A DNA stretch of 64,000 nucleotides from Pleionea litopenaei (lineage in GTDB: Bacteria; Pseudomonadota; Gammaproteobacteria; Enterobacterales; Kangiellaceae). The translations under genes and the position numbers were made by a program. The stretch spans positions 2,514,001 through 2,578,000 of the forward strand of contig NZ_CP133548.1 of NCBI RefSeq assembly GCF_031198435.1. Direction: 5' to 3'. Below are positions 35,379 to 43,684 of this stretch, in pieces (positions within the stretch are counted from its first letter, which is position 1; every line of letters begins with the position of its first letter). Below the pieces are notes generated by a model that worked only from the letters and a program-made list of their open reading frames with translations, was not told the DNA's origin and ran no database searches.

Positions 35379-36869
35379 TCAATTCGCCGAAATGGTTCGT
35401 TCCGATGCCCATCGTCTCAGCTCAGCAAGTTTTTCTGCCATAACAACAGACAAAGGTCGTGTTGCCGATAACTCATCGAGAATGATCTCGGTTGAAAGAG
35501 CAGACCCTTGTCCATAACAATGATACAGCGCCGAAACAATCGCTTGCTCAATTTCCGCGCCCGTAAAACCGTCACATGCCAAAGCTAATTTTTCCAAGTC
35601 AAAATTCTCGGGTGACTGCTTACGTTTGGTTAAATGAATCGCAAAGATGTCTCGGCGCGCTTCTTGGTCAGGCAGATCGACAAAGAAAATTTCATCTAAT
35701 CGGCCTTTACGAATCAATTCCGGAGGTAAACGCGAGATATCATTCGCGGTTGACACAACAAATACTGGCAAATCGTTTTCTGACATCCACGTCAGTAAGG
35801 TACCCAAAACCCGCTGAGAAGTCCCCCCATCGTTGTCTTGAGTTGAAATTCCTTTTTCAATTTCATCGAACCATAAAACACAGGGAGCCATTAGCTCTGC
35901 CATTTTTAAAGCTTCTCGCAAGTTTCGTTCTGTCTCACCATGGTACTTGTTGTACAAAGCGCCAAAATCTAAACGCAGTAGAGGAACACTCCAAAGACCT
36001 GCAACCGCTTTTGCCGCTAAACTTTTTCCACCCCCTTGAACGCCAACCAGCATAAGGCCCTTTGGCGGATCAAGTTCAAGTTCGTCACGACGATGAAAAA
36101 CCACTTCACGTTGTCGTAGCCAGCGCTTTAAATTATTCAAGCCACCGACTTCTGCAAACTTTGAGGTTTCGTATTCAAAGCTCAATACACCGTCCATATT
36201 GAGAAGTTCAAACTTAGCCTTATTAATTGCTGGTATTTCATCTTCTGTAATGGCTCCGTCGTCAGTAATCACATTTCGAACCAATCGAGTCGCGTCAGAA
36301 ATCGTCAACCCCTGAAGGTTATTGATCAATCTCTGTAGCGTTTTACTATCTGTACGAACTTTTTTACCATGCCTTTGTGACCACATTTTTGCTTCACGTT
36401 TGATCATCTTAGTTAACTGATCTTTGCCTGGAAGCGCCATATCAAAACGGGAAATAAATCGTTTAATTTCTTCCGGAATAGCGAGCTGGTGAGATATGAG
36501 AACTAGGGTGTGGCCATGCTCAGGTTGATTCAAGATGAACTCTTTTAATAGCCGAACAATGTGTGGCGCGCTTTCAACATAGGGATGAAAGTCACATAAA
36601 ACATAAATAGACGGGCGGTGTGCGCCCAAAATATGCCGCAACATATCTTCCGGCTTGCTCGTTTCAGCTAAAGCATCAAACTCATCGAGCAGCTCAAAAC
36701 GCTTTAAACCATCGACAATATCCCAGGTAAACAAAGGCTTATTGATATCGCGCGCTAAATCCGACAGGAGTTTGAGAACTCGGTTTTCTTCATGGCTCTC
36801 AATTCCGATAATTGGATTACGAGATTGGATCAATAGTTTTAAGTCTCTTAAATCACTTTTACCACTCAT
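35379..36869 (-). CDS. Ycf46-like AAA ATPase
   Basis: About 496 residues. The N-terminal ~230 residues ([19 protein letters not shown] onward) match the degenerate first half of Ycf46-type proteins. The C-terminal AAA module has Walker [17 protein letters not shown], Walker [12 protein letters not shown], sensor-1 STAND and the Arg-finger segment [14 protein letters not shown]. Ycf46 is known from cyanobacteria and algal plastids, and in cyanobacteria it has been linked to photosynthesis and carbon regulation; in heterotrophs its role is unknown. The start at ATG 36869 is used, with GAGAAG upstream; a TTG farther upstream would add 17 polar residues. It is divergent from coq7. Confidence 0.85.
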   Translation of the reverse strand: MSGKSDLRDLKLLIQSRNPIIGIESHEENRVLKLLSDLARDINKPLFTWDIVDGLKRFELLDEFDALAETSKPEDMLRHILGAHRPSIYVLCDFHPYVESAPHIVRLLKEFILNQPEHGHTLVLISHQLAIPEEIKRFISRFDMALPGKDQLTKMIKREAKMWSQRHGKKVRTDSKTLQRLINNLQGLTISDATRLVRNVITDDGAITEDEIPAINKAKFELLNMDGVLSFEYETSKFAEVGGLNNLKRWLRQREVVFHRRDELELDPPKGLMLVGVQGGGKSLAAKAVAGLWSVPLLRLDFGALYNKYHGETERNLREALKMAELMAPCVLWFDEIEKGISTQDNDGGTSQRVLGTLLTWMSENDLPVFVVSTANDISRLPPELIRKGRLDEIFFVDLPDQEARRDIFAIHLTKRKQSPENFDLEKLALACDGFTGAEIEQAIVSALYHCYGQGSALSTEIILDELSATRPLSVVMAEKLAELRRWASERTISAN

Positions 36870-36994
36870 AGACTTCTCTATCCTTTGATTTGCATCAGCA
36901 TCACCTTGATTTACACTCAAGGTAGCTTCAATTCATCGCTTTTTACGTTAAACTTAACCAGGATTCAAATAGTTTACTCGAAATATTAAAAATC

Positions 36995-37633
36995 ATGCGC
37001 CAATTAAGCTTTTTAGACCGACTTTTAGCCTCAAGCGATAACGCACTTCGCACACTCAGTGGCGGCTACCACACTACTGAACGCGACAATCCGGCAATGG
37101 TAGTTGAGCCCGCTCAGCTGACTGAACAGCAAAAAAAGCACACCGCTGGGCTCATGCGGATCAACCATTGCGGTGAAGTCTGCGCTCAGGCGCTGTATCA
37201 AGGACAAGCCCTAACCGCTCGATTACCCGAAGTTCGTCAGCAAATGGAACGTTCTGCTCAAGAAGAGAACGATCATTTATCCTGGTGTGAACATCGATTA
37301 AAAGAACTTGATGCACATCCAAGCCTATTGAATCCGCTCTGGTACTTTGGTTCCTTCACTATTGGTGCACTTGCTGGTGCTGCTGGGGACAAATGGTCCT
37401 TAGGTTTTGTCGCTGAAACCGAGCATCAAGTCGTCAAGCATCTCGATGAGCATCTCGAGCAATTAGCCAATGACGATCAAAAAACACAAGCTATATTGAC
37501 ACAAATGCGTGAAGACGAATTGCACCATGCTCATTTAGCGACTGATGCGGGTGGCGTACCATTGCCACCTCCGATAAAAAAGATAATGTCAGTAACTGCG
37601 GGGTTAATGAAAAGCATCGTGTACCGATTTTGA
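36995..37633 (+). CDS. coq7: Coq7-type 5-demethoxyubiquinol hydroxylase
   Basis: A 212-residue di-iron monooxygenase of ubiquinone synthesis. The two halves of the ferritin-like four-helix bundle show the metal-binding Glu/His residues: [27 protein letters not shown], then [14 protein letters not shown] and [10 protein letters not shown]. The C-terminal KSIVYRF is the usual end. This is the bacterial Coq7 that replaces UbiF. It sits near osmC-like and crp genes as in many pseudomonads and relatives. It is monocistronic and convergent with the small membrane-protein gene. Confidence 0.95.
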   Translation: MRQLSFLDRLLASSDNALRTLSGGYHTTERDNPAMVVEPAQLTEQQKKHTAGLMRINHCGEVCAQALYQGQALTARLPEVRQQMERSAQEENDHLSWCEHRLKELDAHPSLLNPLWYFGSFTIGALAGAAGDKWSLGFVAETEHQVVKHLDEHLEQLANDDQKTQAILTQMREDELHHAHLATDAGGVPLPPPIKKIMSVTAGLMKSIVYRF

Positions 37634-37678
37634 CAATAAATTCCCTGTTAACTCTCATGGTCGTTCTTTTGGTAATTC

Positions 37679-37843
37679 TCATGGTAGTTCTGGCTCTGAT
37701 GCGGCTGACGATTTCCAGTTCAATTGGAACCACAGTTTAGCAATCAAGTAACAAAGCGCTAAACTCCCTGCTAGAGCGACAATTTCAACCGTCCATGTTG
37801 GATACAACACCACTAGGCATAGTAAAACGATAAAACAAACCAT
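37679..37843 (-). CDS. Small membrane protein, 54 residues, uncharacterised
   Basis: A short gene with a near-perfect ribosome site (GGGAGGAGG, four to five bases before the ATG). The protein has two hydrophobic stretches, residues 2-15 (VCFIVLLCLVVLYP) and 20-35 (EIVALAGSLALCYLIA), followed by an amphipathic Trp-containing segment and a short polar tail (ASEPELP). It is 34 bases downstream of the 169-residue gene on the same strand and is probably translated from the same mRNA. The ribosome site, hydrophobicity pattern and operon position support it as real despite its size. No family is recognised. Confidence 0.65.
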   Translation of the reverse strand: MVCFIVLLCLVVLYPTWTVEIVALAGSLALCYLIAKLWFQLNWKSSAASEPELP

Positions 37844-37877
37844 AACGCCTCCTCCCAATACCGTGAGAGGCTAGGGC

Positions 37878-38387
37878 TCAAGTTGAGGCGTCGAGTTGCA
37901 GCAGTTTGATTAACTGTTGAATCCTTGGTAGACGCTTTTGCACAACTTGAGGATCGTAACCCTCACAATCTTGTGTCACTGCTAATCGAAGATATCCTTC
38001 AATCAGTCGAAAAATTCGGTCAGTGACTCGCCTTTCTAATTCCTTAAATTTGTCGTCATTTTTTTGATTTCTCAAAGCAAATCGTTGAGAAACTAACTCA
38101 GCCATTGCCTCAGGTATCCACTCCAACGCTAGATGAGTCAACTGACTGTATACTTCTTGCTCTGACTCATACGCTTGCACTTGCTCAACCAAAGGTTGAA
38201 TCACTCGCCTTAATTCTGTCTGTGCTTCTGCGAAGCCGTGGGCGGCTTCTTGCCGACGCTTGGCTTCGGTTATTAACGCCCTAAGCTTTTCGCTTGGTGT
38301 TTCTGCGCCCTCTATCTCGAGAGACGACAGAAACTCGGCGTCTTCATGAGAAACACGAACACTCAATGGAACCGTTCGGCCTGTCAT
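37878..38387 (-). CDS. Uncharacterised protein with possible ribbon-helix-helix N-terminus
   Basis: A 169-residue, highly charged, helix-rich cytosolic protein with no signal peptide. The N-terminal VPLSVRVSHEDAEFLSSLE, then ETPSEKLRALITEAKRRQ, resembles a ribbon-helix-helix DNA-binding fold (beta-strand, helix, turn with a Thr-Pro cap, helix). The rest is predicted alpha-helical with heptad-like Leu/Ile spacing. GGAG lies seven bases before the ATG. It is cotranscribed with the 54-residue membrane protein downstream. The upstream region (38388-38495) is very AT-rich and may hold its promoter and an autoregulatory site. Function not assigned. Confidence 0.6.
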   Translation of the reverse strand: MTGRTVPLSVRVSHEDAEFLSSLEIEGAETPSEKLRALITEAKRRQEAAHGFAEAQTELRRVIQPLVEQVQAYESEQEVYSQLTHLALEWIPEAMAELVSQRFALRNQKNDDKFKELERRVTDRIFRLIEGYLRLAVTQDCEGYDPQVVQKRLPRIQQLIKLLQLDAST

Positions 38388-38495
38388 TGTTTAACTCCAA
38401 AAATATCGCTGCATGCTTGCTTGAGTACAATTATATTCATAAGAATACATTTGTCAACAATTTGCATACATATGTTTACGATTGTTTTCATTTGT

Positions 38496-38891
38496 CTACT
38501 CTAGTATTTCAAATGAGTGTGTAACCTCAACTTTTCCCTTCAACATTAAAGACACTGAACAATATTTCTCCATCGAAAGATCACAAGCTCGAGCAACTTG
38601 CTTCTCAGATAGATCTTTCCCACGAACCAAGTAATGAGCATGAATGCTAGTGAACACTTTAGGGTCAGTTTCGGCCCTTTGAGCAGTAAGTGAACATTCA
38701 CATCCTGTGATATTCTGCCGCGCTTTTTGCAATATCATCACGATATCGATCGAAGAACAGCCACCGACTGCTTGCAGCACTAGCTCCATCGGCGACATAT
38801 GCTCACCGTTACCACTCAACATCATTTGACGCCCCGACTCTGTCGAAGATTCAAAATTCAACCCATCTTTCCAAACAACTTTTGCTTTCAT
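38496..38891 (-). CDS. OsmC-family protein (YhfA-like)
   Basis: About 131 residues. The OsmC fold is seen with two redox cysteines: Cys in the LQAVGGCSSIDIVMIL helix and Cys in MEKYCSVSLML. This spacing matches the YhfA/OsmC-like branch, which reduces organic peroxides. The start at ATG 38891 begins MKAKVVWKDGLNFES, the usual N-terminus; an upstream TTG would add eight residues. Its neighbour is crp, divergent at 39031, as in E. coli (yhfA next to crp) and in pseudomonads. The 140-base gap probably holds both promoters. Confidence 0.9.
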   Translation of the reverse strand: MKAKVVWKDGLNFESSTESGRQMMLSGNGEHMSPMELVLQAVGGCSSIDIVMILQKARQNITGCECSLTAQRAETDPKVFTSIHAHYLVRGKDLSEKQVARACDLSMEKYCSVSLMLKGKVEVTHSFEILE

Positions 38892-39030
38892 TTCACATTT
38901 CCAACATTTAACCAATTAATTAACTACATTAAGTAACTTCCTGATTTAATTATATCTACACCTAGAACTCAACTTTATGCTACAGTTACCCAATATTCGC
39001 TTATTTCGACAATGAAAAGACAGGCAACTT

Positions 39031-39666
39031 ATGTCATTACCTAGATTTATTGCCAAAGATGAGACTATGGAGTGGTTCATTTCACACTGCCATCGTCGAC
39101 GCTATCCTGCAAAAAGCACCATCATATATCAAGGTGACAAATCCGACTCGTTGTATTTTATATTAGAAGGTTCGGTTTCTGTTGTTATCGAAGACAACGA
39201 TGGGCGTGAGCTCGTACTTGCTTACCTAAATGCTGGAGACTTCTTTGGTGAAATGGGACTGTTCGATGGACAAGACATTCGCAGTGCTTGGGTAAAAGCT
39301 AAAGCCGAAAGTGAAATTGCTGAAATCGGATACAATAAGTTTCAGCAACTGGTCGAGCAGAACCCTTCCATTTTAATGCGCCTCTCTGGCCAAATGGCCA
39401 TTCGTTTGCGCAACACGAGTAGAAAAGTCGGTGACTTAGCCTTTATGGATGTAACCGGCCGTGTTGCTAGAGCCTTGCTTGATTTATGCAAAGAGCCCGA
39501 TGCAATGACTCACCCTGACGGCATGCAAATTAAAATCACCCGTCAAGAGCTCGGACGCATCGTCGGATGCTCCCGAGAAATGGTCGGTCGGGTACTTAAA
39601 GTACTTGAAGAACAAGGCCATATTTCCGTCAAAGGTAAAACCATGGTGATCTTCGGAGCTCGCTAG
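39031..39666 (+). CDS. crp: cAMP receptor protein (Crp/Vfr)
   Basis: A 211-residue regulator. The cyclic-nucleotide-binding domain has the phosphate-binding cassette [22 protein letters not shown], and the C-terminal winged helix-turn-helix has the recognition helix [17 protein letters not shown]. Both match E. coli Crp and Pseudomonas Vfr closely, so cAMP binding is expected. AGG lies seven bases before the ATG. A perfect 10-bp inverted repeat overlaps the stop codon. It likely regulates many genes outside this window; no Crp site could be assigned with confidence inside it. Confidence 0.95.
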   Translation: MSLPRFIAKDETMEWFISHCHRRRYPAKSTIIYQGDKSDSLYFILEGSVSVVIEDNDGRELVLAYLNAGDFFGEMGLFDGQDIRSAWVKAKAESEIAEIGYNKFQQLVEQNPSILMRLSGQMAIRLRNTSRKVGDLAFMDVTGRVARALLDLCKEPDAMTHPDGMQIKITRQELGRIVGCSREMVGRVLKVLEEQGHISVKGKTMVIFGAR

Positions 39667-39674
39667 CTCCGAAG
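39651..39674 (+). repeat. Perfect 10-bp hairpin overlapping the crp stop codon
   Basis: CTTCGGAGCT (39651-39660) / AGCTCCGAAG (39665-39674) with a 4-base loop CGCT; the TAG stop (39664-39666) is inside the structure. No T-run follows, so it is more likely an mRNA 3' stabiliser or Rho-assisted end than an intrinsic terminator. Confidence 0.6.
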
Positions 39675-39761
39675 CCCATATCTCCCTCTTGAGCTCTTAA
39701 TACTTCCCCAACTTACTTTTCACTCAATCAGATTTGTCTATAATTTAAATACAAGACTGAA

Positions 39762-39799
39762 TGAAAATGATTTGCACTTAGATTATAACTAATTATAAT
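39762..39799 (+). promoter_or_regulatory. Predicted Fur-regulated promoter of the porin gene
   Basis: -10 TATAAT (39794-39799) is 17 bases from a -35-like TTTGCA (39771-39776). A 7-1-7 Fur-box-like element TGAAAAT-G-ATTTGCA (39762-39776) overlaps the -35 and matches 11 of 14 positions of the TGATAAT-N-ATTATCA consensus. Its wider context (GAATGAAAATGATTTGCA) is very close to typical gammaproteobacterial Fur boxes. A second possible promoter lies upstream (TTTTCA at 39717, TATAAT at 39739-39744). Confidence 0.6.
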
Positions 39800-39842
39800 G
39801 CGCACACTTTCTACACAGTTATAAAAAATGGAGCTCCATCAA

Positions 39843-40976
39843 ATGTTTCGCACCTTATTGCCATTGTTGGCAGGTATTTCAACCGTGGCCTTTGCTCAAG
39901 ACTCTCAACCGACTAAAGAAGAATTGCAAAAAGCCATTGAACAACAAGCCAAGCAGATCGAAGAACTGCAACAACAGATGAATGCAGCAGTCGAAGCAAT
40001 CGAAGATAAGTCCAGTGCTCAGTCGAGTGACACCAACATCGGTGGTTATGGTGAACTACATTACAACAACTTCGATACAAAAGAAGACATCGACTTTCAT
40101 CGTTTTGTGTTGTTCGTTAGTCATAAATACAGCGACAAGCTGCGCTTTTTCTCAGAACTTGAAGTTGAGCATGCCTATGCCGGCGAAGGTAAACCAGGTG
40201 CCGTCGAGTTAGAGCAAGCCTACATCGAGTATGATTTAAGCTCGAGCACCACCTTGAAAGGCGGTCTATTCTTAGTACCCGTTGGCCTATTGAACGAAAC
40301 TCATGAGCCAGATACTTTCTATGGTGTTGAGCGTAACCCAATTGAGAAGAACATCATACCGACCACTTGGTGGGAAGCCGGTGCAGGTGTGTCTTATCGC
40401 TTTGCAGAAGGATTAACTTTTGATTTTGCTGCCCACTCTGGTCTCAATGTTGATCCAGCAGATTTCGATCTTAGAAGCGGTCGTCAAAAAGTAGCCAAAG
40501 CAGACGGCGATAGTTTTGCATATACCGCTCGATTGAAATACACAGGCATTCCAGGATTAGAAATCGCGGGCTCATTTCAGCATCAAGATGACATTACTCA
40601 GGGCGCTGCAAATGCCGAAGCCCAACTTTTGGAAATGCACGCCGTGTATGCCACAGGACCTTTTGCTGTTCGCGCATTGTGGGCTCAATGGGATATAAAC
40701 AACAGCATCGCTGACACTCTTGGAAAAGATGTTCAAACGGGTTACTTTCTAGAGCCTGCTTATCGCATCACTGAAGAGTTTGGCGTATTTGCTCGCTATT
40801 CGGTCTGGGACAATACTGCAGGTTCTGCGAATACTCTCGACACTGAGATGCGACAAGTGAATGTTGGTGTCAACTATTGGATTCATCCGAATGTGGTTGT
40901 CAAATTTGACTTCGAGAATCGCCTCGGCGCTCAAGATGGCTCGGGCGTTAATGCTGGACTTGGCTACCAATTCTAA
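39843..40976 (+). CDS. Outer-membrane porin with N-terminal coiled coil (OprP/phosphate-selective-porin-like)
   Basis: About 377 residues. A signal peptide (MFRTLLPLLAGISTVAFA) is followed by a short Gln/Glu-rich coiled coil (residues ~25-55, KAIEQQAKQIEELQQQM), which trimerises such porins, then a 16-strand-type barrel ending GLGYQF with a terminal Phe. The start at ATG 39843 has GGAG nine bases upstream; an earlier in-frame ATG at 39828 would put that site inside the gene. The promoter carries a Fur-box-like sequence, and FMN-binding and PepSY genes follow, so a link with iron or redox is plausible. The solute is unknown. Confidence 0.85.
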   Translation: MFRTLLPLLAGISTVAFAQDSQPTKEELQKAIEQQAKQIEELQQQMNAAVEAIEDKSSAQSSDTNIGGYGELHYNNFDTKEDIDFHRFVLFVSHKYSDKLRFFSELEVEHAYAGEGKPGAVELEQAYIEYDLSSSTTLKGGLFLVPVGLLNETHEPDTFYGVERNPIEKNIIPTTWWEAGAGVSYRFAEGLTFDFAAHSGLNVDPADFDLRSGRQKVAKADGDSFAYTARLKYTGIPGLEIAGSFQHQDDITQGAANAEAQLLEMHAVYATGPFAVRALWAQWDINNSIADTLGKDVQTGYFLEPAYRITEEFGVFARYSVWDNTAGSANTLDTEMRQVNVGVNYWIHPNVVVKFDFENRLGAQDGSGVNAGLGYQF

Positions 40977-40984
40977 ATCAAAAA

Positions 40985-41013
40985 GCGCTGATAGCTCTCA
41001 CGGTTATCAGCGC
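40985..41013 (+). repeat. Hairpin between the porin and FMN-binding genes
   Basis: GCGCTGATA (40985-40993) / TATCAGCGC (41005-41013) with an 11-base loop, nine bases after the porin stop and six before the next ATG. On the plus strand no T-run follows (T-rich only on the minus side). It could attenuate or stabilise the porin end of the mRNA and reduce expression of the next two genes. Confidence 0.55.
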
Positions 41014-41018
41014 ACTCA

Positions 41019-41558
41019 ATGATTATGATGCGAATTACCGTTATATTTATCGTCAATCTATTCTCCCTTCTCGCAGCAGCAGAAGAGGTCTATCTTGAAC
41101 CCAGTTTTTTCATTCAGCAGCAGTTTACTGAAACACCGGAAACCAAATATTTTTGGTTAACCAAAGAACATAAACTGAAACTCACCGAGATCACTGGACA
41201 CAAGCCATCAAAGCTGCGCATTAAATACTGGGTGGTAGGCCAAAAGTCCGCTTGGATACTAGAAGAAATTGGTAAAGAACAATTAATTACCACGGGAATT
41301 TCAGTTGAAAATGGTAAGATCCAAGCACTGCAAGTACTGATCTATCGCGAAAGTCGCGGCTACGAGGTTCGCCAAAATTTCTTCACCGAACAATATATTG
41401 GCGCAAGTTTAGATAAGTCGTTAGACTTGGACCAAACTATTGATGGCATTACTGGAGCAACCTTGTCTGTTCGCGCGCTGAACACCATGGCTAAGAGTGC
41501 TTTATATATGCATGCAAACGCCGTAACTAATGAAGAACAAAAAACCGCAGCGAATTAA
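41019..41558 (+). CDS. Periplasmic FMN-binding-domain protein
   Basis: A 179-residue protein with a signal peptide (to ~residue 20, LLAAAEE). Its C-terminal domain matches the FMN-binding (NqrC/RnfG-like) fold, with the flavinylation-type motif DGITGATLS (canonical S/T-GAT-S/T, where the second Thr is covalently linked to FMN by ApbE). It starts close to a hairpin and has in-frame ATGs at 41019, 41025 and 41028, none with a clear ribosome site. It overlaps the PepSY gene by 29 bases. Together the pair resembles extracytosolic flavin-based ferric or quinone reductase modules. Confidence 0.8.
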   Translation: MIMMRITVIFIVNLFSLLAAAEEVYLEPSFFIQQQFTETPETKYFWLTKEHKLKLTEITGHKPSKLRIKYWVVGQKSAWILEEIGKEQLITTGISVENGKIQALQVLIYRESRGYEVRQNFFTEQYIGASLDKSLDLDQTIDGITGATLSVRALNTMAKSALYMHANAVTNEEQKTAAN

Positions 41559-42291
41559 CCCTAAAATCGCCTTTCACTTGCACCGTTGGCATCGACGTTT
41601 CGGTGTGATCTCGGCATTATTTTTAATGCTGGTCTCCGTCACAGGCTTGCTTTTGCAACATCCAGAAATGTTCAAACTTACCCAGCAAAATGTTTCGAGC
41701 AGCTGGTTACTCAATTATTATGGTATTGCGCCATCGAAACTGGGTCGAACCTATCAGTCTGGCACAACTTATTTTTCGCAAGTCGATCAAAGAGTCTATG
41801 CGAATGAGCAGTTTGTCTCTGACATCAAAGGTGAACTTATCGGCGTTCATCAACTAGAAAGTTTTATCGTCATCGCTTCAAATAACCAGATCACTTTAAC
41901 GACTTTAGAGTTAGAAAAAATCGACACTTTTGACTACCCACCATCAATACAGCTGCCGGTACGCAATCTCTCTAAAGACAAGTCACCATTGGTATTTCAC
42001 GCAAAAAATGGGCTGTTTTCTCCCGATGAGACGTTTGAACATTTCAAAAGTATTCAATTCATTCGTTCTCCGAGCTGGCAGGAAACATTAACATTGCCTG
42101 AGGCAGTAAAAGAACACATCATTGCCGATGCTCGCCAGCAAAACTTGAATTACGAAAGAGTCACCTTAGACCTACACAGTGGTCGTCTACTGGGGGCGTT
42201 TGGCCCTTTAATTATGGACTTTATGGCCATACTGTTTTTTATTTTGGCGGTCAGTGGAATTTGGCTTTGGTCGCGCAAAAAGCGTTGGTAA
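41530..42291 (+). CDS. PepSY-domain membrane protein (FMN-reductase partner-like)
   Basis: A 253-residue protein with an N-terminal membrane helix (~residues 22-43: FGVISALFLMLVSVTGLLLQHP), a periplasmic PepSY-like region (ending RVTLDLHSGRLLGAFGPL) and a C-terminal membrane helix (MDFMAILFFILAVSGIWLW) with basic residues at the end. The first helix is preceded by LHRWHRRFG and the HxxxHRR-type pattern of the PepSY_TM family, members of which pass electrons or act with siderophore reduction. The start overlaps the FMN-binding gene. Fur-type control of the cluster is inferred from the upstream box. Confidence 0.8.
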   Translation: MKNKKPQRINPKIAFHLHRWHRRFGVISALFLMLVSVTGLLLQHPEMFKLTQQNVSSSWLLNYYGIAPSKLGRTYQSGTTYFSQVDQRVYANEQFVSDIKGELIGVHQLESFIVIASNNQITLTTLELEKIDTFDYPPSIQLPVRNLSKDKSPLVFHAKNGLFSPDETFEHFKSIQFIRSPSWQETLTLPEAVKEHIIADARQQNLNYERVTLDLHSGRLLGAFGPLIMDFMAILFFILAVSGIWLWSRKKRW

Positions 42292-42306
42292 AACCGAGTC
42301 TATTAA

Positions 42307-42885
42307 TTATTGATTGATAAAGTTTTCAAGCAGCGCGTGGCCATGTTCTGTCAGTATCGATTCAGGATGGAACTGCACGCCCTCAATGGGTAGCGAATGA
42401 TGTTTTACACCCATGATAAGCGGCGCACTATCGCCACTGTCTTTGACCCATGCGGTCATTTGTAAACACTTTGGAAGAGTGTCTGGATCAATCACCAAAG
42501 AGTGATATCGCGTCGCTCGAAAGGGAGTAGGAAGCCCTAGAAAAACACCTTCACCGGTGTGTTCAATCATTGAGGTTTTTCCGTGCATTACTTGCTCCGC
42601 TTTGATCACTTTTGCACCGAAGACTTGAGCAATGGACTGATGACCCAAGCATACCCCTAGAATCGGTATTTCACCCGCGAAATGTTCAATAAGCGATAAT
42701 GAAATCCCGGCTTGATCGGGAGCACAAGGACCTGGAGAGATTATGATTTTATCGGGTGCCAACTGTCTAATTTCATCAATACTGATCGCATCATTGCGAA
42801 CCACGTGTAATTGACTACCTAATGAGCGGCAATAATCCACCAAATTGAAGGTAAAAGAGTCATAGTTATCAATCATTAAAATCAT
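42307..42885 (-). CDS. trpG: Anthranilate/aminodeoxychorismate synthase glutaminase subunit
   Basis: A 192-residue class-I glutamine amidotransferase. The triad is complete: Cys in [11 protein letters not shown], His and Glu in [14 protein letters not shown]. It starts [18 protein letters not shown], typical of TrpG/PabA. It provides ammonia to TrpE (tryptophan) or PabB (folate). In pseudomonads and relatives it sits between trpE and trpD; here the only same-strand neighbour is rpe, 55 bases upstream, so the protein may serve both pathways or be PabA. It converges on the PepSY gene. Confidence 0.93.
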   Translation of the reverse strand: MILMIDNYDSFTFNLVDYCRSLGSQLHVVRNDAISIDEIRQLAPDKIIISPGPCAPDQAGISLSLIEHFAGEIPILGVCLGHQSIAQVFGAKVIKAEQVMHGKTSMIEHTGEGVFLGLPTPFRATRYHSLVIDPDTLPKCLQMTAWVKDSGDSAPLIMGVKHHSLPIEGVQFHPESILTEHGHALLENFINQ

Positions 42886-42940
42886 TTAACTGGCCGCTTT
42901 CTAATAATCGTAGTTAGACTCTTTTTCCGCTGTTCAATGA

Positions 42941-43615
42941 CTATTGTTGTTTAGCAATTTCTTGACGCATTTTAGCAATCGTTTCTTGGTAGTTAGCGGT
43001 ATTAAAGATGGCCGAACCAGCGACAAAGGTATCTGCGCCTGCAGCGTAAATCTCACCGATATTATCCACCTTGACTCCACCATCTATCTCTAGTCGAATC
43101 GCATGCCCGCTCTCGTCGATCTTCTGTCTAACCTGACGTAATTTAGCCAGAGTCGAGGGAATAAATGACTGCCCACCAAAACCCGGATTGACTGACATTA
43201 ACAAGATCATATCCACCTTATCCATTACGTAGTCCAGTATGTGGAGAGGCGTAGCAGGGTTAAACACCAGACCAGCCTCACACCCCTGATCTCTAATTAA
43301 TTGAAGAGTGCGATCAACATGCTCTGATGCTTCAGGGTGAAAAGTGATGGTGGAAGCACCAGCTTTAGCAAAATCAGGAATGATTCGGTCGACTGGCTTG
43401 ACCATTAAATGAACATCGATAGGTGCACTAATGCCATAATTTCGTAATGCATCACATACCATGGGTCCAATAGTTAGATTGGGCACATAATGGTTGTCCA
43501 TTACATCAAAGTGAACCCAGTCGGCACCAGCATCGATTACCGATGCGACGTCTTCTCCTAAACGAGCAAAGTCAGCAGACAATATCGAAGGTGCAATTAC
43601 AGGATTAAACGGCAT
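42941..43615 (-). CDS. rpe: Ribulose-phosphate 3-epimerase
   Basis: About 224 residues forming a TIM barrel that interconverts ribulose 5-phosphate and xylulose 5-phosphate in the pentose phosphate pathway. Motifs: [33 protein letters not shown] with metal-binding His and Asp, [18 protein letters not shown] and EIDGGV. ATG 43615 gives the usual N-terminus [10 protein letters not shown]; an in-frame ATG at 43681 would add 22 residues. It starts 70 bases from the divergent astacin-like gene. In many relatives rpe is followed by gph and trpE; here trpG comes directly. Confidence 0.96.
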   Translation of the reverse strand: MPFNPVIAPSILSADFARLGEDVASVIDAGADWVHFDVMDNHYVPNLTIGPMVCDALRNYGISAPIDVHLMVKPVDRIIPDFAKAGASTITFHPEASEHVDRTLQLIRDQGCEAGLVFNPATPLHILDYVMDKVDMILLMSVNPGFGGQSFIPSTLAKLRQVRQKIDESGHAIRLEIDGGVKVDNIGEIYAAGADTFVAGSAIFNTANYQETIAKMRQEIAKQQ

Positions 43616-43684
43616 AGTGATCTCACGTGTTTTATCATAAAGTGTATAGTTTACTTTATCCGACAGGCGATCCCCAAACATATC

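Noticed and set aside
35576-36055. A 159-codon plus-strand frame opposite the Ycf46-like ATPase
   Set aside because: It lies entirely antisense to the AAA module with all its motifs intact; a long shadow frame is expected there.
37650-37697. Two near-identical CATGGTnGTTCT copies near the end of the small membrane gene
   Set aside because: Only two short imperfect copies; no evidence for a repeat family or a functional site.
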